Assembly (NCBI GenBank): GCA_963924555.1
Contig: OZ004581.1
Coordinates: 8,037,338-8,101,337, forward strand
Origin: Crambe crambe
Lineage: Eukaryota > Porifera > Demospongiae > Poecilosclerida > Crambeidae
Direction of reading: 5' to 3'
DNA: 64,000 nt
Part shown: piece by piece, positions 10,090-23,400 of the stretch
Numbering within the stretch: position 1 is the first letter of the stretch
How the letters are laid out: each line of letters starts with the position of its first letter
Position numbers and translations under genes: made by a program
The notes under the pieces: generated by a model
The model's input: the letters and a program-made list of their open reading frames with translations, nothing else
What the model was told of the DNA's origin: nothing
The model's database searches: none

Positions 10090-10402
10090 AATTACAAAGA
10101 AAAAGAATGGAAACAAGTGAATGCAAAAAATTTCTTCTAAATAAAAAGTGAAGTAGGGATAGCAGTAAAATTTAGCTGCATTCCTATCACTCCTACCCCT
10201 CCTAAAATTTCAATATCCACGCCCATAGCTATATACACCTAACTTAAATCCCTACTCTTCACTCCCCCTTCAGCAATAAGTGAGTCAAGTAACCCCTTAC
10301 CCATACCCATCACCAAACTCAAGAATCACTTACAAAACTACTATTCCTACTTCACTCCTAAGGAGGCCTAGGAGTGAAGTAGGAATAGTAGTTTTGTAAT
10401 AA
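10090..10402 (+). repeat. repeat family Y, copy 1, right part, with a long hairpin
   Basis: The segment from 10097 (aaaaagaatggaaacaagtg through gaagtagggata) matches 25205-25290, 43982-44030 and, inverted, 44840-44935 and 44385-44440. It ends in a near-perfect hairpin at about 10331-10399, with arms tacaaaactactattcc and its complement, the same type as the centre of the foldback at 44.2 kb. No coding frame. 9780-10090 holds nothing else recognised. Confidence 0.65.
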
Positions 10403-10455
10403 TATTATTGCTGTGATTCTTGTGATTCTTTATGATACTATTGTGATATAATAGG

Positions 10456-11760
10456 TTCAACAGTGGAAGTTTTTACCGATTCAGACAACACCCTCATGGG
10501 TATCATGTTTCAGGATGGTATTATGAAAACAGTCTTTTCAGCTTACCCAGAACTGCTACTTGTAGATGCTACATATAAACTTAATGACCTACGGATGCCA
10601 GTTTATCTTCTGATGTCAATTGATGGAAATGGACAAGGAGAGATCATTTTAGTTTTCCTTACACAGCTTGAGACAGAGGCAGCGCTATCGAAAATGGTGC
10701 AGGCATTTAAACTACATAATCCTAAATGGAAGGAGACAAGGGTGATTATGAGTGATAAAAGATTTTAATGAAAGAAGTGTATTCCGAAAAGAATTTCCAG
10801 ATGCTGTTTTACACTTGTGCTTGTTTCATACTCTTCGATCTTTTCGCTGAGAGGTGACATGTGATAAACTTGGAATCAGGCCCGGTGAAAGGGATCATGC
10901 TTTGGAACTATTCACTAAATTGGTTTATTCAAAATCTGAGAATGAGTATGATGAAAATTATCAAGAACTTTTACAATCAGGTCTTTCAACTGTTATTTCC
11001 TATTATAATAACTGGCATCCAATTCGTCTTGAATGGGTTGAGTGTTTTAAAGGTGTAAACTTTTCACTTGGTGAAACTACAAATAATAGGCTGGAGAATA
11101 TTAATGGAAAAATCAAAAGTGTTTGTAACAGGTACATGATGTATAATATTTAATAAACTATATAATTACATGCATTTATCATCCTATTAGGTATAATAGT
11201 CTTCTTAAATTTTTTGAGCAATTTTGTGCTGTGCTTTCTTCTCTTTGTAATGAGCGTGATCACAATACTCTCATGGCTATGATAAAAAAGAGAGTAGACT
11301 TGCAGGATCCAATTGTGATCGACTATTCATCAATTCTTACGCCTTATGCTTTGGGATTCGTATCACAACAATTAGTCCTCAGAAAGAAGATAAATGTTAT
11401 TCAGGACTTTAGTGAAGAGTGTTTTGTTACCTCGTCCCAAGGCTTACTAAAAGTTAAAACTGAGAGTTGTCAATGCTCCTTTTGGAATACTATGCATTTA
11501 CCTTGCCGACATGTGTTTGCTGTCAGGCCTCCCTTTGTTTGTTGACAACATTATTGCTGATAGGTGGACTTTGGATCATATGAAATCTACCTACGATCAG
11601 AAAATACATGATTCGCATCCAGATTCCTTTCAGGTTTGTAGTTACAGTGCAGTCCCATTGTCAGCATTGGTTCTGATCGTGCTAGAAGTGTGTTGTCTTA
11701 ACATCAGAAATTTCATAAGGCTACTAAAGTTACCCAAAAACTTGCTTCCCTAGCTTCAGA
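10456..11760 (+). pseudogene. MULE-type transposase with SWIM finger, broken
   Basis: Pieces in three frames together resemble the MULE/ZSWIM transposase family: a first Asp in PELLLVDATYKL (about 10547-10580), a second in VIMSDK (about 10742), a C..H motif HLCLFHTLRSF (about 10813-10845), a third acidic region around TTNNRLENINGK, and a SWIM finger CQCSFWNTMHLPCRH (about 11470-11515). A 60-nt intron (11132-11191, AG|GTACAT...TTAG|G) rejoins the frame. Breaks: an extra A near 10756, an in-frame TGA near 10850, and a 1-nt shift near 11528. It is a dead copy unless the window has sequence errors. The first exon appears to begin at an AG acceptor at about 10455. Confidence 0.75.
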
Positions 11761-12835
11761 GGGTGGCATGGACCAATTTAATGAGAGATTTGGACTTCTG
11801 AAGCGACTAAGGGATGAGTGGGCCAGTGGTGGAAGGGTTGTTCTTAGTTCCATTACCATATCACCATATCAGGTGATAATGCATTGCCAAGTGTTCAATG
11901 GTATCTTTAATACATACTGTTGTTTCTGATACACATTGGTCATTAATATTTATGAGATTTTCAGGCAACTATATAGTTATAACTTCTGATTTTGGTGCTA
12001 AAGAAAGTTCTAGGCCCCCTCATTGGCTTCCTTATATGAACTTAAGAAACCCAATATTCTGTTATTGTGTATATACTGTTACTGAATACTGACTCAATCT
12101 CGTAAGGGAAAGAGAGAGCCTGGTTGTCACTGTCTGTGCATGTGCTATTAAACTTCCTGTGTCATGGGTCAAAGTACGTGTAGCTCAAAAAATGTTTATG
12201 ATTGAAAGTTCAGTACATGTAGACAGTGGCAACCAGGCCTTCCCCCTCCCCCTTCCAGAGAGCCTGAACATGATATATGAAATAAAATTTTGTGAGGGGT
12301 TTAAAGCTTATTTATTTTGGCACCAAAAACTAGGGTCAAGGTAAAGCTTACAGAAGTTGTCTGAAAATTATCTAATGAGCAATGGGTAGCAACTCCCTTA
12401 AACAGCTATTATCTGACTTATTAATTAAATTGGTGCAGCATCTTCTGATACTGATCACCTTCCAGTTCCAAGTCTATCTCCCACCAGTGATTCTGCTGGA
12501 GGTCATTCTACCAGAAACCAATTTTCTAAGAACCAACTTTCATGTAAATTGTGGTGTTGAGGTTGTGTACCTATGACTAATAACCAGCAGTTGCATGTAA
12601 ACTGCACTACTGCAAGCACAAGCATGTCAGTACTATCTATCAATAATGTGCAGTATCTTCTAATGACCAGCTTCTAGATGGGTGTCCTTCTGTTCCAGAT
12701 CCTACCAGTGACTCTGCTGGGGGTCAGTCTACTAGCAAGAACCAGGCTTCACATAATCAGATTCCTGGTATGGGCTTATGTAAACTCTTTGGGGAATAAT
12801 TAAACTGATGCTCTTCAATATTAGGCAGAATCATA

Positions 12836-12978
12836 ATGCCTCCCAAAATAAAGAAGAGGGGAAGGCCAAAAGGAGCTGATAAAACTGTAATTGGTCTACC
12901 TCGTAAAAAGATGAGGACTAGTGGAAAACCAGTGCCATTTTTAAAAAAAAAATCACCTAAAGAAAGAGAAAATTGTTA
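12836..12978 (+). pseudogene. AT-hook exon, probably part of the MULE element
   Basis: A Lys/Arg-rich stretch of 47 residues begins MPPKIKKRGRPKGADK; KRGRPKG is an AT-hook core, a minor-groove DNA-binding motif. A donor (TTA|GTAAGC) follows. Joining it to the PHD segment 50 nt further on is inference. 11760-12836 holds no convincing exon: several imperfect repeats of a phrase around CAGATCC/CAGTGATTCTGCTGGAGG are visible, probably old Ser/Pro-rich coding sequence. Confidence 0.5.
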
Positions 12979-13027
12979 GTAAGCAGAATTAGTATCCTTC
13001 TCACCATCAGCATGGCTAGTACTTTTC

Positions 13028-13545
13028 TTGCCCTATATGCAATGGCAGCAACCACACAATATGTGTAAGTCATGTGATCTGCCAAGTGGTCTGTATAGGT
13101 ATGGAGTGAGGAATTTTTTTCTCAGTTTACAAAAATTATCATGCACACTATCTTTTTCCTGGTTTGTCGATTCAAGTGTAGCTGCAGGTGCCATTGATGG
13201 AAAGATTATTGAGGAGGATGAAGTAGAAGTTAGGCCAGAGAAAATCACTGCATCATGTTTAGATGAAAACGTATGCTTGGATAGCACCAGAAAGTATTAC
13301 AGTCAAGATGCCTGGTTGGCTGTTGAAGATGTTGTAGAGGCTCTCAGGGGTAATCCTGTGTACTACTGTGGGAGGTGCACATGCCCAATCAAAGATGAAA
13401 CACAATCTTCTATTGTTTGTGATGGCTGTTTATGTTGGTTTCATTTTCAGTGTTTGAATCTCAAACAACCCCCCCAAGTCTAAAATGTGGTTTTGTCGTA
13501 ATTGTTATGCTGATTATCATGATGATGATACAGTATTTTAAAATT
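13028..13545 (+). pseudogene. PHD-finger segment, frameshifted in a C run
   Basis: A Cys4-His-Cys3 PHD pattern is readable: YYCGRC, VCDGC, WFHFQC, then WFCRNC. The last Cys pair is in another frame because of a 7-C run at about 13470-13476, which ends the first frame at TAA 13482-13484. PHD fingers bind histone tails in host proteins; here the finger follows an AT-hook and a SWIM transposase, so it is probably the C-terminal part of the same element. 13550-13850 shows no gene. Confidence 0.6.
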
Positions 13546-13858
13546 ATGATCACTTTGTTAGAGAGGTGAAAACTTAATCATAATGATCAGTGCTGAAAGC
13601 TGCTATGCCCAAGCATCTGAAATGACAGCATACATGCACCGATACAAGGGGCATTAAAACAATTATACTGAGTGAATTTGTATGGTTAGAAATAAGACTG
13701 TACTGTAGGGTTGAGTAGTCAAAAGTTGAATCTGGTCTTGCCAATTCTCGACTGCATAGTACATAGATACATATAAAACACCTACACCTCTAATAATGAT
13801 TCATGTTTGAATAAGCCACAGGGGTAGGAGTCAAATAAAAATGAGAAAACTGCCCCTG

Positions 13859-14320
13859 TCAGGTGGGCATAGTGGAAAACAGTGTGATGATAGGTGCAAG
13901 GTCCAGGGAAGGTGATGTAAGGGTCTTTTCAATATCTTCCTTGGTCATCTCTTGTCCTTGGATGTGTTCATTCACGTAGTGATCAAAATAAGGGGTAGAC
14001 TCTGGAATTAACTGATCACATAGGCTGCATGGGATGCTATCAAACACAGGTCTGGTCATTTCTTTGAATAGTGACTGTATTGCCTTGGTACCTCTTTGGC
14101 CAAAGTCAATGGCTGTGTCCCAGATCTTGAGCCAGTTGGTAGAGGTAGCAATCTTGGAGCTAACATGGGTGTTGCAGTCGTCAAGAAGGGTAGTCTGGTC
14201 GGAAAGTAGCAGCTCATCCTTGATCCCCCTGGGCGAAAAAGAGCCATCCTTTACTCTCGCAACAATTCCCTCCAGACCCAGATATGCTGCATCCTTTGAG
14301 CCGTATTTGCGCATGCGCAT
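13859..14320 (-). CDS. hypothetical 153-aa protein with a C2H2-like motif
   Basis: A single open frame from ATG 14320-14318 to the stop at 13859. I do not recognise it. The C-terminal half has C-x2-C-x12-H-x4-H (CSLCDQ...FDHYVNEH), compatible with a zinc-binding finger; the N-terminal half is mixed charge with no membrane segment. It points away from gene B, with 170 bp between the two starts, so they may share a promoter region. It is not bounded by clear repeats. It may be an exon of a larger gene, a transposon-borne protein, or chance. Confidence 0.4.
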   Translation of the reverse strand: MRMRKYGSKDAAYLGLEGIVARVKDGSFSPRGIKDELLLSDQTTLLDDCNTHVSSKIATSTNWLKIWDTAIDFGQRGTKAIQSLFKEMTRPVFDSIPCSLCDQLIPESTPYFDHYVNEHIQGQEMTKEDIEKTLTSPSLDLAPIITLFSTMPT

Positions 14321-14441
14321 TTGGATTGCCGGATCTATAGCATAGGATTGTACCGTCCGGTTGCCGGAACAATAGCCACTGCGTTATTTTAATAAGGCCT
14401 GGGAACGAGGCTATAATTTAATTCTGATTTCAACCGACCTG

Positions 14442-14448
14442 TATAAAA
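14442..14448 (+). promoter_or_regulatory. TATA-like box of gene B
   Basis: TATAAAA lies 43 bp before the ATG. The matching site in copy F (48433-48439, TATAAAG) sits in a nearly identical 55-bp leader (gaaggcg...accgggtgcaggcactc). The conserved leader suggests transcription starts close to the ATG. Copies A and E have a different 5' flank. Confidence 0.5.
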
Positions 14449-14490
14449 GAAGGCGTACCGGGTGCAGGCACTCAGATCCAGACTTCTGCG

Positions 14491-17400
14491 ATGGCAAAAT
14501 TAGGAGTGACTACATTGGCGCTAATCTCCATCCTTGTTCTGATTTCTGCTCGTAATTCGAGTTTTGAAGACTGTCCTACCAGATTGAGCGTACTAGAAAC
14601 CGCCTTGTATCAAACTGGAAACAACCTACTTGAACTCAACGAAATATTTTATCCACCAAATAAACAGACGTCGAGATTCATCAGAGTCGAATATTCGTTC
14701 CAGAATGAGGCTGGTGAAATGGATAACTGCAATATCAGCTATATATGGGCCATTGGAGGATTTTTACTAATACAACCTCCAACAATTTTTCAATTTACAT
14801 CATTGTTTTTCAATTATCCTAATAATGATCTGGAAACGCTTGGTCTGTATCTGCCTTACCAGTGTAGACCTCTTATAAACACCTCAAGTAGCAACTGCAA
14901 ATGTCTTCCTGGTGATACTCACATGCTAAATGTTATGACTCAGCAGGTTAGACGCATGCTATAGCTAACTGTTATCCAGTCTTCCCCCCCCCCCCCCCCC
15001 CCCCCATATGTGCATGCACAGCAAGGTAGGCTTGAGACTAATATTTTTTTGGCCTATTTCAATTTTAGTTAATATGCTTTTGAGCAATTCCCATAAAAGC
15101 TAGCTAGCTACCTATATTTTTCTCAAAATTATCGAGTTATACCCACAAATTTTGTTTATTAATCCTGTCATAAACTGTATGCGTAACTAGTCAGCGGCAT
15201 GCAGTTGTACATGTATATATATATATTGGAGTAGGAGTGATAGCTACTATTAAAGATTGATAATGCATGTTCCAAGACAGCAGGATAAGGTTGTTGTACA
15301 AGTAGCTGCCGGATATAGATTGCACGTGGTAATTACGCGATCATCCCTACCAGCTGAATGAGTATTATTACAGCTTTATGAGTCCAGAACTTCCTTTTGG
15401 GGCTCAAGTAATAAGTCTAGGATCGAATTAACTGATAGCTAGCCTTGGAGGCAGAGCCAGCAAGAAAAACATGCATTCAAGCCACCAAGAGAGCACTCTT
15501 TATGCTATCAGCATTATGGTTTCAAGAAAACATTGTAGCAAAAATTAATGTGTCAAATATTTTTGGTGGAATCCCTTGGTTTTATTCGTCATGACTATTA
15601 ATTTTTAGCAAATTTTAGCTCATTAACAACACATGGAGCATGCATAATCAATTCTGTTTTCAAAAGAGGGCTGCATGCTAGTGACTGAGCCTCTCTGCAG
15701 AACACTAGCTAAAAGTGAATGTGCTCACGGCATAACAGCGATGAGTAAATGAGCCATGACAATTAAGTTGCTATGCTGCATGCGCTAAAAAATTGTTGCA
15801 AATGGTTAACCGTCACTTTAGCTATAGCAAATTAACCCTCCCTATAGCTAGCTACAGTAGCAAAAAATTTCCAGAGCTTAATCTACAGCTAGCTGGTATA
15901 TACAGCACATTTGTATGCTACTGATGCAATGATCATTACTCCGACTCTGACAGCATACAAACAAGTAGAACCATAATGTAGCTAGCTCTTGCATCAACTG
16001 AGTTCCCTCTTAATTAATTCTGTAGCTGTCTGCCATATTATCATTAATTTCGGATTGGACAGTTGAAGTTTTGAAAAGTAAGTTGTAAGGCTAAGCAGCT
16101 TTATGTTTTGTGTGGACACAACAATCATTCGGAATTACCCCAACCTAACCAATTTTTGAGTGCCTTTATTCTTGGCTCTATAATAAATTATCCACAATAA
16201 TTTAATCTATGAAGCTTTCACTGCTAGTTAGAGAAAAGATTCAACTTTCATCTGCACTTTACAGCATGTTTCTATCTGCTCCCTGTCAGAAATAACCATT
16301 TTCCTGAAAAAGTATTCAGAATTACCCTGACTTACCTTATGAACGAATTTTGTTAAATTGCAGCTCTACAAGAAGACCAGATAGCTAGAGTGTCTAGAAA
16401 GCTGACTAGCAAACCAGATTATATATATTATTATGTTCATTGTTATATAGTTTGTGTTTGTCAAAGGGTCCAGACTGCAATAGTAAATAAATGTTGGTTG
16501 GGTATACTGGTAGCTAGATGACTTCTTGGCTAGGCACTGTTTTAGATGTTTGAGGTCGTCCAAGTGCCCGGCCGGCCGGCCATTAATAAAGAGATATGTA
16601 CATCCAATTTCCATTGAGAGTTTGGCTCAAATGCTATACGACTGAGCAAATAACATTAAATATCTCACTATCTAGCTATAATTATTTATCATGTAATTCT
16701 ATGAAAAGGAAGAAGAGTGTGCAGGAACTGTGCAACTTCTGCTGCAAGGTGGCCAATCTTCAGGAATGAAGAACTCCTCTCACCAATGCAGTTGACTACA
16801 CTTCTTATTTGCCTATCTGCATACCCTCTGCACTGCCAGAAGTCTTCCATTATTACCTGCAGATTTGAGCGCTGCATTAATAATTTTAGGGGGGCGTGGC
16901 TTGAGACTAGATACACGTAATGGTTATTTAGGTCAAGGGTCAAGGTACATTTTAGGACAAGGTCAAGGGTCAAGGCCTAAAATTGGAATCTTGACCCCGG
17001 TCGCGGGTGTCAGTACAGTGCGTATTGGAGTGACCACCCCTTGTACAGTGCAGCCTAATCAGTTCAGTAGCAAGTTTAGCTAAGCTAGGTCTTCAGTTTA
17101 ATCGTTTAGCTAGCTATTTATTCTTATCTGATGATCTTCCTGACACTCCTTGCTGCATTGCAGTACACAATGTACTAGTGTAGTCAGCTCACTTTACCAT
17201 GCCATGCACATGTCATTTACTAGTCTCGCGTAGCCAGGTAGCCAGACCCATTCTTTCTTTTTTCTTGGGGGTGGGGGAAAGAAAGGGTTTGGTCAAACTC
17301 GCATGAACATTTCGTTTTGCATAGTCAGCAATTATTTTTTAAATACGGGCAATAATATCATAGATACTATAACTACCAGAATGGCTGATTAATTAATCAG

Positions 17401-20400
17401 CCATTCTGGCACTGAGCCATTTCAGCACGCTACATGTGACCATACAAACGTTTTCTTTCGCGCGAGACTTAAATTCACGTAGCCACACCCCTTCCGGTCG
17501 CTCAAAAATGCAGGACCTGATGAAACGAAATGTTCATGCGAGTTTGACCAGACCCTTTTGTTATACTTATAGTTGAGGGAAAGTTTAATAACAACAATAG
17601 CTACAAAGTCTGATCTATCTGAACTAAAAGTTAACTTCTTATAGCTAGCATGCTAATCACAAAAACCAATAACCACAGATGAATAGACAATAATACAAAG
17701 GTTAAACTAACAATCACACAAAGACAGATACACTACACTCCTCCCCAAGTAAACAAAAAGTAATTAACAATTCCATACGTGTTCAATGACCATAATAGTC
17801 TGGGGGTGGATGATGACGAAAATTGTATCAAGCTGCTGGAGCTGATTCAGTTGGCTCAGCAGAGATGGACATTGGTGTTGGCTCTGCAGGAGACTGAGGC
17901 ACTGCCGAAGTAACTGGTTCAGGTTCCGTGTCAGAGGGCACAGGCTCGAATGACAAATCGAAGTCACTCTCAAGTGAATAGTCCAGAGATGGTGGACTAG
18001 TAGGTAAGGTAGATCTGATCGATCACTCCCGGAGCTGATCTATGTGGCGATTCCATGGACCCTTTTCAGTCTGTATCTGATAAGATAAGGGACCCTGCTT
18101 CTGAGTGACAACTCCAGGAATCCACTTCTCTCCTAAGCCATAGTTCCGGGCCATAACTGTCTGTCCAACAGAGAAGTTTCTGGGCTGATCATGTTGGCCA
18201 CGTTGCTGAATTTGCTTGGCTTGTTGATTTAGTACTTGACCTTCACAATTTGGTCTCAGAAAGTGCAATCTGGTACGGAGGTCTCTTTGTAAAAACAGAG
18301 ATGCTGGAGTACGCCCGGTAGTTGCATGAGGGGTAGAGCGATAACATAGCAGGAAATTCTCCAACTTCTGGCGGACAGATGTGGCTGATGCTCCTGCAGC
18401 TTTCATGGCTTCTTTGAATGACCTCACAAATCTCTCCGCCAACCCATTTGTGGCAGGATGGTAAGGGGCACTACGGATGTGTTTTACTCCATTCTCCTCA
18501 AGGAAAGATGTGAAATCGGCTGCAACAAATTGTGGTCCATTATCAGACACTAATTGGAGGGGTAGACCATAGCTAGCAAACATATGTCGCAAAACATTGA
18601 TGGTGCTTTGAGATGTAGTCGAACTCATCTCGTATATCTCTGGCCACTTGGAGTGTGCATCCACGATAATAAAAAACATCTTGTTGAGGAAAGGCCCTGC
18701 AAAATCTACATGTATACGTTGCCATGGCTTGGGCGGCCAAGTCCATGGATGTAGTGGAGCAGATGCTGGAGTTTGCTTGACTCTCAAACATGGGAGACAA
18801 CTCTTCACCACAGCTTCGATTTGCTTGTCAATCCCTGGCCACCACACATGACTGCGAGCCATGGCCTTCATCCTGGCAATTCCTGGATGAATAGAATGGA
18901 GCTCCTCTAGAACCTTCTCTCTTAGCTCTGCAGGTACCACTACTTTCTTTCCACACAGAAGACAGTTGTCTTCCACTGAAAGTTCCTGAGCTCTGTTCTG
19001 ATATGGTATAAGATCGCTCTCAACATATTTGGGCCACCCTTGCTGTGTAAACTTCAATACTTTGCTCAAAACAGCATCATTTTGGGTTGCTTGGTGAACT
19101 TGCATGGCATGCAGTGACTGGTAAGTTCTCAATCTGGCTGATATTGAAAATGGTTGCTTCTGCACTCTGACCCTCAAGTGTGACCCCTGGGAGTGGTAGT
19201 CTGGATAGACCATCCGCATTGGAATGGTCTGCTGTGGGCTTAAACTTAATTGTATAGGAATATGCAGAAAGCAAAACTGCCCAACGCTGCAACCGAGCAG
19301 CTGCCAGTGTTGGAATACCTTTCTTGGGGCCTAAAATAGCTGTGAGTGGCTTGTGGTCGGTTACCAGTGTAAATTTCCTACCATAGAGGTATTGGTGGAA
19401 TTTCTTTATCCCAAATATTAATGATGCAGCCTCCTTCTCCAACTGAGCATAATTCTACTCTGCTGATGATAAAGTTCGGGAGGTAAATGCAATTGGGTGT
19501 TCGGTGCCATCTGGTAGAGTATGTGATATCACAGCTCCAAGCCCATAAGCAGAGGCATCACCTGCAAGGGAAATAGGTAAAGTTGGGTCATAATGTATCA
19601 ACACATCTGAAGATACCAGAGCCTGTTTGGTGGCTCTGAAAGCTCGAGTGCACTCTGAGGTCCAACTCCATTTGACATCATTCCGCAGCAGATTGTGGAG
19701 TGGATGTGCAATGGTGGCCAGATTAGGGATAAATTTCCCATAGTAGTTGAGAAGTCCCAGATAGGATCTTAACTGCTGAAGATTCTGTGGCTCTGGGGCC
19801 TGAACAATAGTGTCTTGCTTGCTCTCCAATGGGTGTAGTCCTTGGGAGCTCACTCGATGACCAAGATAGCTACTCAACGGATGCTTTCATGAACTCGCAT
19901 CTTGCAAGCTTGACTCGGATGCTGCACTCTTCCAGGCGGTGAAGGACTGGCTTCAGATTCTGCAAGTGAGCTTGATCATCAGTACCTGTGACCAGAATGT
20001 CATCCAGATAGCAAATGACATTGGGTATTCCCTGCAATATTGAGTCCATTGTTCTCTGAAAAATTCCAGGGGCAGATGCAATCCCAAATGGCAGGCGGGT
20101 ATAACGGTACATCCCCTGATGAGTATTAATAGTGGTAAAGTTCTTGGAGTCATCCTCCAACAATAATTGCTGATAAGCTCTTGAAAGGTCCAGCTTGGAA
20201 AACTTCTGTCCCCCAGCAAGGGATGCAAATAAATCGGTCGGGTTTGGTAGTGGATATTGATCAACATCCAGAGCAGAATTCACTGTGACCTTGTAGTCAC
20301 CGCAGATACGGTAAGTGCCATCTTTCTTTGGTACGGTAACTATGGGAGCTGCCCACTCACTATGGGATATCTTTTCCAAAATACCAGCTTTCTCCATTTT

Positions 20401-23400
20401 GTCTAGCTCTGCACCAATAATGTCTTTGATGGCGAACGGAATTGGTCGAGGTTTGAAGAACTTTGGCGTGGTCGACAGACACACATGCAGCTTGGCTCGA
20501 TGGGCTCTCACTGTTCCCAACTCATCCTTAAAAACAGACTTATGCTGGTCCAACACTGCTGATAATGTTGGTTGCTCCTCACTTCGAACTTGGTTCAGCT
20601 GCTGCCAGTCCAGCTTGATCTTCCCCAACAAGTCCCGTCCCAGGAAGACTGGACCGTCTGTGGACACTACCACCAGCATTGTCTGGGTAGACTGTGAATT
20701 GTGCTGAACTTGTACAGGAATCTCACCCACTACTGGAATAACTTCTCCTGTGTAGGTCTTGAGAATAACTGAGGATTTGACCAGCTGTTTTTCTGGAAAT
20801 AGTGACAGATAGACTGCTTCAGGCATGACTGAGACTTCAGCACCAGTATCAATCTCCATCCACACAGGTACTTCATCCACTAGCACCTTACACCGAATTG
20901 GTTTCACCTCCCGGCTAGACTTGCTGCCAAGAGCAAATAAGTAGAGCTCCTCCTCCTCTACATCTGGTGCGGCATCGATACCCACATAATGAGTAGGCTT
21001 GGGCTGATGACTTCCGTATTGTGGTCGCTTCTTGGGAACTTGCGGTTGCTTTGGACGGGAGCGGCACACTGGTGCAATATGGCCTTTCTTCCCGCACGAA
21101 TGGCAGGTAGCATCGGTAAACTTGCAAGCGGAGGGAAGATGATTTCGTCTGCCACAACAGTAACACGGCTGTTGCTTTTTCTGATCGAGCTGAGACACGG
21201 TGCTTGGCTTATCTCTTTTCTGCTTATACTTTGCCACAGTATGGACTGAAGTTGTTGTGGTCGTACTGGCATGTGCATTGCCAGTGGCTTTAGCGTTGGC
21301 TTCAGCAGCTTCCACACTCTTGGCTACATCGCAGGCATCCTTGAAAGTGAGATTCTTCGTGGATAGCAGTTTTTTCTGTAGAGCGGTATTTCTGATTCCA
21401 CCAACAAGACGATCTCGCAAGGTTGCTTCCAGTACCTCCTTTGCGCCAAAATCACAGTCGATAGCAAGCTTTCGAAGAGCAGCAAGATATTCTGCAATGC
21501 TTTCGGTTGGCTTCTGATTCCTTTGATGGAAGGTAAAACGTTGAGCGATCACATTTGGCTTAGGTTGAAAATGCTCTTCTAGCATTAAAACTAGAGTGTC
21601 CAGGCAGGGGCGGATCTAGAGGAGGGGCTCATGGGGCTCATGCCACCCCCTTACCGAATTATAAATTAAAATAATGCACACCAATGGTTAGCGCGCTAGC
21701 TAGCTATGAAGAGAAAACTTTCAGACTCCGATTGTGCTTCTTCCAAGAGGCAGTGTAGTGGAAGTATACGGCAGTACTTCTTGGGAACCAGGTAGATAAC
21801 AGTTTAGTAAACCATCTACTTGCTAGTTACTAATAACTACTACTTTTGTAGGACCACTATACACAGCAATCTGATTCTCGACCATATCAACGTTACCAAT
21901 TCTTCTGAGTCAGCTTCTCCTGGTGCTGATGAGGATCCTCAGGATCATAGTGACATTGAGACTATAAATCAGCAGAGTGACTCTTGCAGTGAATCTGACA
22001 GTGAGGTTACCAATGCAGCATCAAAAGTTGACTTTGGGCCCTCGTCCCCATGTACCTCTAATCAGGATTCTGACCTCATTAGGAGTGGTGATTTTGGTAA
22101 AGTGGTAAATCTAAAAGCATGCCGCAACCTTACAGATGAGGAGAAATACTATTTACTAAAGCATCACTTTATTCCAGCTCAAAATTACAAATTTCCTCCT
22201 CGTCATTTCAGTGGCCGCCCCCGATTTTTCCAGAATAATTGGTTATCCCACTATAATGGCCTTGTTTATTCTGAATCTGATAATGGGGGGTATTGTAAAT
22301 ATTGTGTGCTATTTGGTAAATGTGGGCCTACAATGAAGGAATTTGGAATTCTTGTAAACAGGCCTCTTATAGACTTTAAAAGAGCATCACAGAAACTCAA
22401 ACAACACTTTCACTGTTCTAAAGGGAAAAAATTTCACCAGGCTGCAGCTGAACAAGCACTTGCTTTTTTATCTGTAAAAGATAACCCTGAATTAGCAATT
22501 GATTGTCGTCTCAACTCTCAACGAAGCAAGATTATTACAGAGAACCGACTCAAACTTAAGTCTATTGCAGAAACTGTAATTTTTTTAGGAAGACAAGGTC
22601 TTAGCTTCAGGGGGCATAGAGATGATTCTCCTGCAGTTGAAGAGAATCCCTGTGCTAATCATGGTAACTTTCTTGCCCTCTTACAGTTTAGGATACATGC
22701 TGGAGATAGTATTCTTGAAGATCACCTCAAAAGTGCTTCAAGCAATGCAATTTATACTAGTAAAACAATACAAAACGAGCTTATAAGCATTTGTGGTGAT
22801 TTAATTCGAAGGGAAATTCTTCAACGAATTCGTAAAGTAGGTTTTTTCTCTATTATAGCAGATGAAGCAACAGATGTAGCTAATGATGAGCAGCTGTCAA
22901 TAAGCATTCGCTTTGTAGATGGAGACTTGCCATCTGAGAGATTTCTAGCCTTTAAGGAGTGTTTATCTGGAGTCAGTGGAGAAAATATTGCTGATGATAT
23001 TATAGATAAACTTGTTGAGTGGCAAATCCACCCCCATCTTCTTCGTGGCCAAGCTTATGATGGTGCGGGGGCCATGGCAGGAAAATCTAAAGGAGTTGCT
23101 GCACGTATTGTGACAAAATATCCCAAAGCACTTTACACTCATTGTGCTTCTCATCGGCTAAACCTGTGTGTTGTGAAATGTTGTTCATTGCGTGAAATCA
23201 CCAATATGATGGAAATTGCTGATTCAGTTTCACGTTTTTTCACTAATTCCCCCAAAAGGCAGCTCTCTTTAGAGAGCTGGATTGACCAAATAGTACCCCC
23301 TAAAGAAAAAAGACGAAAATTGAAAGAATTATGTCGTACACGCTGGATTGAACGCCATGAGGCCTTTGAAGCATTCACTGATTTATATTTACCTATTTTC

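Noticed and set aside
10331..10399. Bacterial-type terminators at the many perfect hairpins
   Set aside because: The hairpins belong to foldback or MITE elements recurring in the window and do not follow genes.
20315..20707. + strand frames opposite Gypsy 2 Pol
   Set aside because: Shadows of the pol reading frame.
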